A stretch of DNA of 64,000 nucleotides from Anniella stebbinsi (lineage: Eukaryota; Chordata; Lepidosauria; Squamata; Anniellidae): positions 83,401,763 through 83,465,762 of the forward strand of contig JARDYH010000007.1 of NCBI GenBank assembly GCA_029215795.1, in the 5' to 3' direction. The notes below the pieces were generated by a model that was not told the DNA's origin, did no database searches, and worked only from the letters and a program-made list of their open reading frames with translations. This document shows, piece by piece, positions 10,396 to 20,899 of this stretch (positions are counted from its first letter, which is position 1; every line of letters starts with the position of its first letter). Made by a program: the position numbers and the translations under genes.

Positions 10396-10523
10396 CTGAT
10401 CCGTCCCTCCTCCGACATCCGGAGCTGCGAGTCTCTCTGGAGAACCTCTGCAATGGCGTTCTGCTCCTCCTCAGTCAGGAAGCTGAGGTCCAGCAAGGCA
10501 TCCATACCAACGTCTTGATCCAT
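10396..10523 (-). CDS. SYTL1: SYTL1 coding exon 1 (start codon, Slp-homology domain SHD1 part)
   Basis: On the minus strand the ATG at 10523-10521 (context CTTCCCATGG, a fair Kozak site) opens a frame of 42 codons ending at the donor ATCAG/GTGAGG. The peptide holds [20 protein letters not shown] followed by [13 protein letters not shown], the Slp-homology domain helix that binds Rab27, almost identical in layout to mammalian SYTL1. The split codon AG continues with C of the exon at 5805-5953 to give Ser. Upstream a possible acceptor (TGCATTTAG, 10572) would give a 48-base 5' UTR in this exon. SYTL1 (Slp1/JFC1) is a membrane-associated Rab27A/B effector with C-terminal tandem C2 domains; only its N-terminal third is in the window. 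Confidence 0.92.
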
Positions 10524-10844
10524 GGGAAGCGTTTGGTACGGGAGTGTATCGAATCTCAAATCCGTCAGAGTCTAAATGCAGCCACTTTTCTGGAAGGCTT
10601 CCCAGGTATGGCCTTGTCAGTACATCAGCCTTCTACGTAGAACTTGGAAGGTCCAGCCAGGAGACGAGTAGCATCAATCCACTTTTTGCCATCAGTACGA
10701 GAACACATCTTAAGTGGGAACCATTCAGTTCTAGATGATGCTCCATGGATTGCTACTTTCCATCCTGATCACAAGGCCACAAGCCAATTAGGGCTGGAGA
10801 AGACATGGAAGGAACCATGTTAAACACCAGATGCTCTTTCTCAA

Positions 10845-10869
10845 ACACTACACTACACTACACTACACC
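10845..10869 (+). repeat. Short CACTA/CTACA tandem repeat
   Basis: Five tandem units of ACTAC. Small microsatellite. Confidence 0.85.
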
Positions 10870-11154
10870 ATAACAGTCAGGGGATCTCAAAAAGGATCTT
10901 GGGAGTTGTAGTCTAGTGAAGGGTGGCCTCTTATGAATTGCCAAATAAAGGGGACAAAAGAAGACAGTGATTCAAGGTGGAGAAGAAGAGGAGTAGCAAG
11001 GAGGCGGAGAGTGTGGCTCTCTCCAACCATCACAGCTAGTCATGACAAGAACTGGTGCCTGAGCCTGCTGTTTTCCTCCTCCCCATTCCCTTTTCTTTGT
11101 GTGTGGTGTCTTTTAGATTGTAAACCTGGGGGCAGGGACTGCCATAATCTATAT

Positions 11155-11743
11155 GGGGCTGCCCTTGAAGACTGTTCAGAAGCTGCAGCTTGTGCAAAAT
11201 GCGGCAGCTAGATTAATAACTGAGACCAGAAGGTCTGAGCACATAAGATCAATTCTGGTCCACCTGCATTGGCTGCCCGTATGCTTCCGAGCCCGATTCA
11301 AGGTGCTGGTTTTTAACCTATAAAGCCTTACATGGCTTTGGACTGCAATACAGAATGCCTCTCCCGACCTGAACATACCCAGACACTATGATCAACATCT
11401 GGAGGGGCCCTCCGAGGGATGCTTGGAGGGTGGCAACAAGGGAGGGGGCCTTTTCAGTAGTGGCCCCCCAACTAAGAACTCCCCACTCGGGCCCGCCTGG
11501 AGCCAGCATTGTCATCTTTTCTGTGCCAGTTAGGACTGTCCTCTTCTCCCAGTCATTTAATGGCAAATGATGGGGCATTTATGCCAGCAATCTAAACAAG
11601 TCTAGTATCCTATTGAAACTGTTTTTAGCTGTCTAAATTGTTGTCAATTTTGTATATTTATATTTTTATGCTGTATTTTGTTATCTGATGAATTGTTGTA
11701 AACTGCCCAGAGAGCTTTGGCTATTGGGTGGTATATAAATGAA

Positions 11744-11786
<43 letters not shown>

Positions 11787-11790
11787 CTAT
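11155..11790 (+). mobile_element. L2-clade LINE 3' region
   Basis: Encodes the conserved ORF2 end: VQKLQLVQNAAARLI, HLHWLPVCFRARFKVLVF, then broken frames over the APQLRT.P segment. It ends with the tail AACTGCCCAGAGAGCTTTGG / CTATTGGGTGGTATATAAAT and an (AAT)n run at 11746-11785. Pseudogenised. Confidence 0.8.
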
Positions 11791-12875
11791 TTATAAGGAG
11801 CTTGGGGGGCCTTTTTTAAGCAAAAGAGCAGGACAAATATGCCTTAAATAAAACAAATTTAAAAATAAATATTGATTAGAGAGGTGTGCCCATGTTTTAG
11901 CTGACAGCAGTGAAAAAGCAAAAAACACATTTTAGAAGCTGAGGAACTTAAGATCAAGAGAAATACAAAAACGTACAAAAATTAAAATAAGAACAAAGAG
12001 GATGTGGCTTTTGCATTCCTGTTGCCTTTTGACAGCTTGGTATTGTGCAGGATGCCTCAAGCTGCCTGTTTCTTGGTGCGCTTCCTGTATCTCATGCAAC
12101 AGCCCTTGAGTTTATGTCACAACAATCCAGAGGAAGCCTTTTCCACAAGCAACATTAACACCACCTGGACAGACGGTCGCTTCTGAACGTTGCTCCAAAT
12201 AATCCTGCTGCGTTTCAGTTCCTTTCAGTTGAACTCCTCAGCACCCTGGGGCTACCTTTTATGTGCTTCCCATGAAAATGTGCTGCTTCTTAGAGTTTTG
12301 GACTCCAGGATTTTTCCATCCCCTCCCCTCAAAAGCCCCCCAGCCGTCCCAAACCTGGTACCCTCTAGGTGTGCCCTCCCGCAAGAATGATGCAAGCTGT
12401 AAACCACCATATCCCGAGGGCCCCAGCTTGGGAAAGGGTGCCCTAAAGTCATACCGAATTACGTCTGATGGCACCTAAGCACCAACATGCACGCTATGGG
12501 CAGACAACCATTTGGATGGAGAGGGGCAATTTTGTTGCGGCCATGTTCTGCAATATGTGGGGGAAACAGATTATCCATCCCAGCAGCAATAGGTTATTGT
12601 GAGCTGTCCTGGTTGTAAGGCAGAAGGGGCTTGGGTGTCTTGAACGGGTAAGATGGATCAACACAGCTGCCTGCATGTTTGGACTCTCCTTGGCGGTGCG
12701 GAGATGGGAATTGTCATGATGAACCCTCCACTTCAGAATTTACTACTTCACCAATGCCCAGGGGGAGAATGGGGAGGAATGAGTACCCAGAAAACAACAG
12801 GTTTCTAAAAGCAAAATAATAGCTGGGCCAGCCGGCTCTATACATGCTTACATATGCTCACTGGCTTGTTTTTAC
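11791..12875. other. Non-coding, unassigned
   Basis: No gene found. CCTGGTACCCTCTAGGTGTG...GGGCCCCAGCTTGGGAAAGG (12352-12440) is probably a badly decayed family A foldback. Confidence 0.4.
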
Positions 12876-13225
12876 TCTAAAAAAATAAGTTATGTTTTTC
12901 TGCAACAAACTGGGGCTTCTTTCCAAGTCAATGTGTTTTAGAGTCACGGTAGCAGAAGAAAACTCCATTTTATTCCTGAAGTCATGACGGTACCGTGATT
13001 TCGGCGAGTTTAAAATACGCAAATGTCCATCGTCAGGGCAGCGGTGTTATTTTCAACTTAACGACAGTTGGCAAACAATTTTTTTTTTTGCTTATGTCCT
13101 TTTGCTCTAACGTATCAGGGATGTAGAAGCAGTTGTAAAGCACAGAATGGCAGAGCAGAGGGGGAAGAAAGGAGAATCATAATTGTGTGCTTCATACCTG
13201 AAGTTTTGATACATATGGCCTCTTG

Positions 13226-13305
<80 letters not shown>

Positions 13306-13345
13306 ATTAAGTCCAGGGTCAAAAAATTACCTAGCTGCACCGTTA
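12876..13345 (+). repeat. Uncharacterised interspersed repeat, copy 1
   Basis: Aligns by eye over its whole length with 19935-20310: ACTGGGGCTTCTTTCCAAGTCA, GGCAAACAA, GTAGAAGCAGTTGTAAAGCA, GTCCAGGGTCAAAAAATTACC then TAGCTGCACC. No coding potential or known family recognised. A GT/GA microsatellite has expanded inside this copy. Confidence 0.55.
13228..13305 (+). repeat. Compound (GT)n(GA)n microsatellite
   Basis: About 20 GT units run directly into about 19 GA units. Confidence 0.95.
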
Positions 13346-14005
13346 AGCAGGAAACTCAGTTTGACAGCTCACAGGATGTGGTGCGGTTTGTACAGTTATA
13401 TCTGTAGCAGATTGTGTGAACACACATCAGTCCGGTGGCGTTCTATTTCTTACCTCACCTGGGGTGGAAGCATTCCGCAAGCTGGGAGAGGGAGAAGGAG
13501 AGAGAGAGCAGGTGGATCTTAGCCAGGCTGTTCCTTCTCATTAACTCCCAAACTCTGGGTGACACATACACATTGATCCTTCATTTTAAGCCTGGCCCTT
13601 GTCCAAGGCTGGAGTTCCAGGACATTTCTTCCTTGCAAACATGCAACTATATCCTGGAGATATTTTAATGGGCATTGTTAGTTTTTACAGCCCTCCATAG
13701 CTGAGTCAGGGTGGATCCTGCTGTGGGGACGGATGCACACCCTGTGCAAACACAGCCCCTCCCTGCTCGCGGCTCCATCTTCCAGCAACGCCATGCACCG
13801 TCTCCACATCAGCCGACAGGTTTACCCACAACGGTGTGAAGTGGAGCGCAGTGATATGCTGCAGCTGAGCTCCTGCTTTGAGCAAAGGGGTTGACTACAA
13901 GTTCCTTCTCACTTTCTGGTTCTAGGAGATACGATACCAGCACACAGGTTCGCAGCAGTCGTAGGGGAAGGGTGCGCAGAATGCATCCATTAATCCAGGT
14001 GCGGG
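13346..14005. other. Non-coding, unassigned
   Basis: No gene or named repeat. A purine-rich patch lies at 13480-13510. Confidence 0.4.
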
Positions 14006-14009
14006 GAGA

Positions 14010-14125
14010 AGTTAGGTCTCCAGATGTTTAAACTTCCACTCCCAGAAGCCCTTGCCTGCATGGCCAATGGTCAAGAATGCTGGGAGCTGAAGTCCCAAAT
14101 ATCTGGAAACCTACTTTCTGCCCAC
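14010..14125. repeat. Palindromic foldback, family A
   Basis: Arms TCTCCAGATGTTTAAACTTCC and TATCTGGAAACCTACTTTCT surround the core CATGGCCAATGGTCAAGAAT. Confidence 0.65.
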
Positions 14126-14144
14126 CCCGCATTAAGCCATCGAG

Positions 14145-14260
14145 GGCACAATCCTATGCATGTTTGGACAGAAACAAGTACTCCCCAGCCAGCATAGAGT
14201 GCTTGGAGTTGTAGAACTTCTTTCTCTCTAAACAGGCATAGGATGGTACCCTTAACCTTT
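14145..14260. repeat. Palindromic foldback, family B
   Basis: GCACAATCCTATGCATGTTT is mirrored by CTAAACAGGCATAGGATGG. The core is shortened compared with other copies. Confidence 0.65.
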
Positions 14261-14300
14261 CAAAAGTGACAGGTTACAGGAGAGTGGCTGCATAGTGACT

Positions 14301-14505
14301 GAACAGCCTGTGTGATCTAGTGGTTTGAACATTGGTTAGGATCTGACAAGTACTAAGTTCACATCTCCACTCAGCTATGAAGCTGACTGGGTGACCAGCC
14401 TCGCCTACCTCACAGGGCTGTTATGAGGATAAAATGGAGGGGGGGATGAACCATGCATACCACCCTGAGCTCCTAGGAGGATGGATGAGCTAATATTCCT
14501 AAAAC
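14301..14505 (+). mobile_element. Sauria/Squam1-type SINE, diverged
   Basis: TGTGTGATCTAGTGGTTTGA (head), GCTGACTGGGTGACC, CCTACCTCACAGGGCTGTTA (body) and CCACCCTGAGCTCCTAGGAG (tail). Confidence 0.7.
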
Positions 14506-15052
14506 AAACAATTAGAGACTGAATTATGAACCAAGAAGCTCCTGATTTAAATCTTACCTCTGCCATGAACTCAGTAGTGGCCTTAGTAGAGTTATATGGT
14601 GATATTATATTGACCTACCATACAGGGTTGTTGTAAAGATCACTGAGATAGGGTATATGGTATGCTTTGAACATTCCAAATCACTGCTCCATTATTCTCT
14701 CTTTTTCCAGTTTTCAGGCTGTGTGTATCACTGCTTATACAGCCAAAATGGCACCACCCACAAGAAGGAGGTATCAGCAGACTTGGGGAACCCCAAAAGT
14801 CTGCAGAAGTATAAGAAGAGTTTAGAAAAGAACCCATTAAGGGGAAATTCCACCCACCTACCCAAAAAATGCCCACTGAGGACCGAATTTGCTCAGTGCC
14901 CACATAATGCTGACTGGCTGTTGCAGAGAATGAAATGGATCAGGTATAACTATGAACAGAAACCCTCCATGCTGTGACATTTTGTTGCAGGGCTGACTTG
15001 CATAAAGTACGAAGTTCTTCAGCCCTTCCTGCCAGGAGCGATATTACTCTAC

Positions 15053-15203
15053 AGCAGCCATTCCCAACCTGGTGCATTCCAGGCAGGTTTACCTACATCT
15101 CCCATCATCCCCAGACAGCATGGCCAATGGGGTGGCTGGCTGGGGATTATAGGAGTTGTAGTCCAGCACACCCAGAGGGCACTCTGTTGGGGAAGGCTGC
15201 TCT
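15053..15203. repeat. Palindromic foldback, family A
   Basis: CATTCCCAACCTGGTGCATT...ATCTCCCATCATCCCC is mirrored by TATAGGAGTTGTAGTCCAGC...GGGCACTCTGTTGGGGAAGG. Confidence 0.75.
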
Positions 15204-15221
15204 CACAAGTCTTTCTTCCTG

Positions 15222-15352
15222 TAGGCAGGGACGGGAAACTTGTGGCACTCCAGGTGTTTTAGCCTACAACTCCAGTCAGCCCCCACCAAGAGTTATGCTG
15301 GCTAGGGCTGATGGGAGTTGCAGGCCAAAACAGCCACAAGTACCCCACACCT
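15222..15352. repeat. Palindromic foldback, family A (second, adjacent)
   Basis: CTTGTGGCACTCCAGGTGTTT and GCCTACAACTCCAGTCAGCC are mirrored by GGGCTGATGGGAGTTGCAGGC. Two family A copies lie 20 bases apart. Confidence 0.7.
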
Positions 15353-15354
15353 TC

Positions 15355-16130
15355 CGTATGCTCTCGGATGTTCTCACACCATCGCTGTCTTATGTAGGAA
15401 TACATTTTGGGCCGTTCCTAGAGATGTCAGACCTGGCCACAGTGACACATGCCTTAGCTACATCCCAATTGGATTACTGTAACACGCTCTATGTGGGGCT
15501 GCCTTTGAAGAGTATTCAGAAACTTCAGCTGGTTCAAAGAGCTGCAGCCAGATTGTTGACCGGGGCTGCTTACAGGGAGCATACAACTCCCGTGTTAAAA
15601 CAGCTCCACTGGTTTCCAGTCTGTTTCCAGTCAAAATTCAAAGTGCTAGTTATGACCTATTAAGCCCTATATGGCTCGGGTCCAGGTTATCCGAAAGACT
15701 GTATTCTCCCTTACAAGCTTGCCCGTCCTCTGAGATCCTCAGGGGAAACCCTTCTTTCAGTCCCACTGCCATCACAGGCATGCCTGATGGGAACGCAGGA
15801 GGGCCTTCTCGGTGGCTGCTCCAGTGCTCTGGAACTCCCTTCCCAGGGAAGTTAAACTGGCTACCTCCTTGATGTACTTTCGGAGGCTGGCAAAAACATT
15901 TTTGTTTTTGTTCTGGCAGACCTTTGGCAAATAATCTGGACCTCCTTTTATGCCTAGGATTCTTTAAATTGTTCTGTATTTTAAATGTTTCAGATGTTTT
16001 AATACTGAAATGTATTTAATTATATTTTTAACTTTTGTATATTTCTATTTATAGGTTTTAACTGTATATGTTTTAATTTTGTAAAGCCGCCTTGATATCC
16101 AGCATTGGGCACAAGGCGGGATACAAATAA

Positions 16131-16165
<35 letters not shown>
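15355..16165 (+). mobile_element. L2-clade LINE 3' region
   Basis: An open frame to 15660 encodes ATVTHALATSQLDYCNTLYV, then KSIQKLQLVQRAAARLLTG and PVLKQLHWFPVCFQSKFKVL, a standard L2-clade ORF2 C-terminal part. Frames then break over the LWNSLPREVKLA-like segment, and the 3' UTR ends AAAGCCGCCTTGATATCCAG / GGCACAAGGCGGGATACAAA plus an (AAT)n tail. Not functional. Confidence 0.85.
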
Positions 16166-16167
<2 letters not shown>

Positions 16168-16345
16168 GAATTATTACTGGACAAGAGAAGTTTGCCAAGG
16201 TGGTTAACATAATTCCCAGAATTTATTGTGCTTCTTTCAATATATTTAATTTGACCCTCCTGCGAAGACTGCACATTTTGTGATTGTTGCATGACAGATG
16301 GACTTAAAATCTGAACTGCATTATCATCCATAAGACATATAGTGT

Positions 16346-16620
16346 AGGACAGCCAGTGTAGTGTAGGACAGCCAGTGTGCTATAGGAGTGCCAGTGCGGT
16401 GTAGTGGTTAGAGTGTTGGACTGGGAATCGGAGGATCTGAGTTCTAGACCCCACTGAGTGACTTTGTGCCAGACTCTCAGCCCAATCTACCTCACAGGGT
16501 TGTTGGTATGAGGATAAAATGGAGAAGAGGAGGAGGAGGATTATGTACGCCACCTTGGGTTCCTTACAAGAAGAAAAAAGGTGGGATAGAAATATAATAA
16601 AAACAAATGAATAAATAATT
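16346..16620 (+). mobile_element. Sauria/Squam1-type SINE with repeated 5' start
   Basis: Body as in the 1034 copy (GGTGTAGTGGTTAGAGTGTT, CTACCTCACAGGGTTGTTGG, AGGTGGGATAGAAATATAAT). The first 15-20 bases (GTGTAGGACAGCCAGTGT) are repeated about three times before the head. Confidence 0.85.
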
Positions 16621-16919
16621 ACTTTAAGTCATTATTTACACAACTTTCAGGCACTAAAAAAAGTTTACTAGTGTTTTGACTTTTGGTTTGACATCTTAAA
16701 AAGAAGAAATATTAAAAAGAAGAAAAAACTACAGAAGGAGTTTATCATTAAGAGGGGATGGAAGAGGGAATATTTATCCCTGAAACACTACCAAAACCTG
16801 CCCTGTTTAAAACAGTTTGGTAAAAAAAAAAAAAAAATGCAAAGCTATGATGAGATTCTGAGCACTTCAAGATAAGGCCAGACCAACTAGGCAGCAGAAT
16901 GAAGAAGGCTGTTTCAGGC

Positions 16920-17110
16920 TGCAGAATTGTTTATATCCTACCTTTCTTCCATCGTGGAACCCATTTCCTCGTGTATCATGTCTTTTTTAGAATGTAAGCC
17001 TGAGGACAGGAACTGTCTTCTTTACTGATTGCTTGTAAGCTGCTCTGGGAGCCTTTTTGGGCAGAGGTGCAGGATAAAAATACTATAAATTAATGAATAA
17101 ATAAATAAGG
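16920..17110 (+). mobile_element. SINE/LINE tail
   Basis: TAGAATGTAAGCCTGAGGAC...GTAAGCTGCTCTGGGAGCC...AGGATAAAAATACTATAAAT with an AATA tail. Recurrent vertebrate repeat ending; family not fixed. Confidence 0.5.
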
Positions 17111-17264
17111 TGGATACATGGGATTCCCTGGTGGTCATCCCTCCAAGCAGTCCCCAGACCAAGACCTGCTGAGCTTCAGCAAGGTGGCTGCCTCACATGC
17201 CTTTCAGACCAGGCCCTGGGAGAGATAGCTGAAGGCTAGAATTAATGTCCAAGAGGCGTAATGG

Positions 17265-17380
17265 ATGATTTGGAAGTACCAGATGCTCCAACTTTAGTGA
17301 AGCTAAGCAGCTGTGCTCTTGGTTGGCACTCAGGATGGGTGGCTACTGGGAACCTCTAGTAAGAACAAGATATTCATATA
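17265..17380 (+). mobile_element. 5S rRNA-derived SINE remnant
   Basis: GAAGCTAAGCAGCTGTGCTC followed by TTGGTTGGCACTCAGGATGG then TGGCTACTGGGAAC follows the internal control region of 5S rRNA with scattered changes. Too diverged and incomplete for a 5S gene. Confidence 0.55.
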
Positions 17381-17399
17381 GGAAACATACGTTAAAAAA

Positions 17400-17865
17400 A
17401 GAAAATTATTTCTATCTGAATGGTACAGCAAGACTTTTTAAAATGTTGACCCTAGCATGTGTGGGACGGGCGTTTGGATCTTCAGGCAGCAAAATGTCTT
17501 GGGCCAATGTTGACCGCTGGATTCTGATGAAGGGCGATGAAGGGCGAGAAGACAACATCTATTGCAACCGGGCCATAGATTGCTTGTGGGATCGTAGCGG
17601 TGATGAACTGGCAACATCGCTTTTCTTAAGGGGGAAATAAATTACATTTGATCTGGAAGTTCCTTCCGTTTTCCCCTTCACTCTAATCCACCTACGGCCA
17701 GCAAGACCAGGCAAAGTGACTTGTCTTGGGAAAGACTCACGTTTGAGCAACTGGAAGGGAGAGAATTGCACAAGGAGGTGTCGGAAAGATCATTATCTGC
17801 GGAATGAGGCAACGAGCTTTCTTTTGACACCCAAGCAACTGTCAGGGAGCCATTCTTGGTTGCTT
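17400..17865. other. Non-coding, unassigned
   Basis: The frame 17323-17640 begins inside the 5S-derived SINE and has no recognisable domain. A short direct repeat GAAGGGCGATGAAGGGCGA lies at 17529. Confidence 0.4.
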
Positions 17866-17867
17866 AC

Positions 17868-17998
17868 TCCAGACTTCCCAAATCTGGAGCCCTCTAGCTG
17901 AGGAGGAGGGGAGACTACAGCTCCCATCATCCCCAGTCAGCATGCCTGCTGGCAGGAAATGATGGGAGTTGTGGTCCAACACAGATGGAGGGCATCGG
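17868..17998. repeat. Palindromic foldback, family A
   Basis: GACTACAGCTCCCATCATCC is mirrored by GATGGGAGTTGTGGTCCAAC. Confidence 0.75.
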
Positions 17999-18141
17999 GT
18001 GAAGGAATGCTAGCTTATTCCTTGCCCTAAACGTCTATAAGAGCGACCTCATGAGATGAAGCAGAAGGAGAGGGGGCCTAGAGGGCTGCCGGGTGGAACC
18101 TGGTGGAAGTAGAGAAGGGTCTAGTAGCACAGGAACAGAGC

Positions 18142-18320
18142 GAGCTGCCTTATCCTGGGTCAGGACATCGGTCCATCTAGCTCAGTATTGTTGACACTGC
18201 CTGGCAGCGGCTCTCAAGGGTTTCAGGCAGTTTTTCCAGCCCTACCTGGAGATGCCAGGGATCGAACCTGGGGCCTTCGGCATGCAAAGCAGGTGCTCTG
18301 CCACTGAGTGACAGTCCCTC
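18142..18320 (-). mobile_element. tRNA-derived SINE (second family), reverse
   Basis: Reverse complement of the head GTCACTCAGTGGCAGAGCAC / GCATGCCGAAGGCCCCAGGT / TCGATCCCTGGCATCTCC. The body runs back to CTGCCTTATCCTGGGTCAGG. Confidence 0.75.
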
Positions 18321-18324
18321 AAAC

Positions 18325-18480
18325 AAACCACCTTGAGAACCCATGGTTTGTGGTGGGGTTGTTTAGGGTGGTTAACAAGCCACCCTGCGGAAAATGTTCC
18401 GGGTTCAGACGACACACTAAACCAGGGTTCAACAAACAACCCACACTCAACCAGCCCATGTTTCAAAACACCTAATTGGA
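18325..18480. mobile_element. Foldback MITE fragment (1591-type)
   Basis: CCTTGAGAACCCATGGTTTG and GGTGGTTAACAAGCCACCC, then TTCAGACGACACACTAAACC, match the interior and end of the 1591 and 42.3-kb elements. Confidence 0.6.
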
Positions 18481-18607
18481 AGGTTGAGAGCCAATTCAGA
18501 TGCAAGGGTAGGCCCTTTGCTTCCAGGTCCTCCTACCTGTGCAAACATCACTCCAACCTGCTGCTTCACCTGCTTTACTAACTTCCACTCACATCCCTAT
18601 TTCTCCC

Positions 18608-18726
18608 CCTTCCCCAATCTGCTGCCCTCCAGATGTTTCAGACAACAACTCCCAACATTCCTGACCATTAGCCATGCTGGCTGCAGCTGATGGGAGTTGA
18701 AGTCCAGCAACATCTGCAGGGCACAG
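18608..18726. repeat. Palindromic foldback, family A
   Basis: CTGCCCTCCAGATGTTTCAG / ACAACTCCCAACATTCC are mirrored by TGGGAGTTGAAGTCCAGCAA / CATCTGCAGGGCA. Confidence 0.7.
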
Positions 18727-19660
18727 GAGGCTGCTATATCACCCAATGCTACTTCAAAGCTTAAGCCTCTGCATGCCCACACACACACACCCAGCAAATT
18801 CCAAATTTGCAAGGCCTTTCCTGAATCAAAGCACGCAAATCCTCATACCTGATGAGGGCATCTGCAATTGCACCTGCCTCACTTTGCCTACTTGTATTTC
18901 AAGTCAGATTTCCTGGGACTGTGGTAATAATCATACTTATCTCACCCCTGAGAAAATGCAGGCAGGTGGCAAGGCGCCCTAATGTTTCTGAGGATGGAGG
19001 AGAGATGTGCCAAGGCCGGACACCAGCACGAAGTCACCAGCATGAAGTCACCGACAGCTCTGTGTCCAAGAAGGAGAACAGGTCTCCACTCCGACCCAGA
19101 AATCCAGTCCAGGATTTGCCCGACACCCTTCCCGAAAAGCAGCACTCCCTGTCTGAACCTGTGCCAGCCCAGCAAAGCAAAGCCTCCCACCCTGGGGCAC
19201 TCCTTCACCTGGGACAAACAAGACAGAAGGAATTCCCCCATTCCACTTCTGTGCACCAAAATGCCCTATAGCTAGACAGACAGGTGCCAAGCTGTTTCAC
19301 TCAAGGCTTCATCCACAGCAAAGCCTTCCCTGCCTTTCTCAGATCTGGCTGCCTTCAAGCGAGGAGGCGTTCATGCTGGAAGAGGATGCTGTCGGCAGCA
19401 CGGCTCAACCTGTCCGCTCTCCATCTGGATCTGGATTGCTGCTGCTGCATGTGCCTCCCAGCACCCACATATTATGGCACCCGGTGGTGTCATGAGGGCT
19501 GGATCTTAGGGCTGACATCTATGGCTCGCGCGGTCCAGGTGGGGCCTCAAACGTCCATCCAGAGAGTGACAAGAAATGAGGGTCATGGCAAACAGTGCCT
19601 GCATCAGCCCTTTGGCCAGCATGGGCATGACAGTTGAGGCTGCTCACCCCAGCACCCTTT
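18727..19660. other. Non-coding, unassigned
   Basis: Several overlapping frames of 60-140 codons exist on both strands here (18852-19271, 18942-19259, 19284-19637), but none shows a domain or bounding splice signals. A short tandem ACCAGCACGAAGTC / ACCAGCATGAAGTC lies at 19022. Confidence 0.4.
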
Positions 19661-19661
19661 C

Positions 19662-19872
19662 TTGGGAGGGGCCATGGCTCAGTGTGACAGAACACATGCT
19701 TTGCATGCAGAAGGTCACCGGTTCGAGCCCCGGCATCTCCTGGTAGGACAAGGGAGAAATCCTGCTTAAAACCCTGGAGAGCCGCTGCCAGGGTTATTAC
19801 CAGCGTGGATAGTACAAGGCTAGTTGGACCAATGGTCTGATTGATTCAGTATGACGCTGCTCCCTATCTTCT
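19662..19872 (+). mobile_element. tRNA-derived SINE (second family)
   Basis: GGGCCATGGCTCAGTGTGAC / TTTGCATGCAGAAGGTCACC / GGTTCGAGCCCCGGCATCTC (boxes A and B intact), body GGAGAGCCGCTGCCAGGGTT, tail TGATTCAGTATGACGCTGCTC. The best-preserved copy of this family here. Confidence 0.8.
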
Positions 19873-19934
19873 CATTTTTAAAGACATATTAAGAGTTAGG
19901 GGGCAGCCGACTGGCCACGCACATGGTTAGAGAG

Positions 19935-20310
19935 ACTCGTTTTATTATTTTATTAGGCTTTTGGACGACAAAATGGGGCTTACTCTCAAATCAGTGTGTT
20001 TAGCATCAGGGCAGAAGATGCAAACTCCGTTTCCTTCCTGCATTCATGAGGGTGGCATGAATTCAACAAGTTTGAAATGCAAAACTGCACATGCTCAGAG
20101 TTCTTTTCTTTTAAATCTGAGTTTGGCAAACCATCCTTCCCACGCACCCCAACATATCAAGAATGTAAAAGCAGCTGTGAAGCCTGGGATGGCGCAGAGG
20201 GAAGAAAAGAAATCTCAGTGGTATACATGTCAAGTCATATATATGGCTGTCTAAAGGGGAACCCCATACAGCCATGAAGTCCAGGGTATAAAATGCCCTA
20301 GCTGCACCCC
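19935..20310 (+). repeat. Uncharacterised interspersed repeat, copy 2
   Basis: Parallel to 12876-13345: ATGGGGCTTACTCTCAAATC, TTTGGCAAACCATCC, TGTAAAAGCAGCTGTGAAGC, AGTCCAGGGTATAAAATGCC then CTAGCTGCACC. No open frame is shared. Confidence 0.5.
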
Positions 20311-20436
20311 TGCTGGTACTGTGTATGTACATATGTATATTTTGCTCATTCAAAACATTTTCAGCTGTCGCATGAACGGCCCCAGACATTTGCCGGCCAA
20401 AAAAGGCCCTACTAGAAAACTGCCTCAAACATGCTC

Positions 20437-20530
20437 AGGCTATTGATCCACTTAGTATTGTCTCCTCTGGCTGACAGCTGCTCTTTGGGGTTTCAAGCTG
20501 AGAGACTTTCCCCATGTCTGCAAAGAGCCA
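20437..20530 (-). mobile_element. tRNA-derived SINE (second family) fragment
   Basis: TTAGTATTGTCTCCTCTGGC / TGACAGCTGCTCTTTGGGG is the reverse complement of the SINE body; the head is missing. Confidence 0.5.
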
Positions 20531-20899
20531 GTGCACCAGAATGCTGGCCCGCAACAAAACATACAATCTGCTGTGGACTAGAAACTTAACGTTTCCTGCA
20601 GAATGAGAGAGAGAGAGAGAGCATGTGCCCTGGGTCTTACAGAAATATGGTGAGTCAGTGTAGCAGACAAAACTGATAAGGTGGCTTCCTATCTCTCTTC
20701 CTAACTCTACCGCTTGTGCGTGCAAGCGCAAAAAAAAAAGTATTGTTGAAAGACAACTCTACAAACCCTACAGTGATTTTCCAGAGATGAATAGTAACAG
20801 TTGGATAGTTTGCTCACTCCTCTCCCCACCCTCAGTTAGTGTCATGACCCTCACCAACAGCACACCTACTTGAGCATTTGCTTGACTCTCGTAGCTTTG

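Noticed and set aside
14974..15663. 229-codon frame as a host gene
   Set aside because: Its C-terminal half is an L2-clade reverse-transcriptase tail and its N-terminal half is two foldback elements.
17265..17380. 5S rRNA gene
   Set aside because: Only the middle part matches, with many changes; fits a 5S-derived SINE.
18852..19637. Overlapping frames of 97-139 codons as a gene
   Set aside because: Several frames on both strands are open at once, with no splice sites or homology.
19680..19740. tRNA gene
   Set aside because: Box A and B are present, but the segment continues into a SINE body and recurs through the window.
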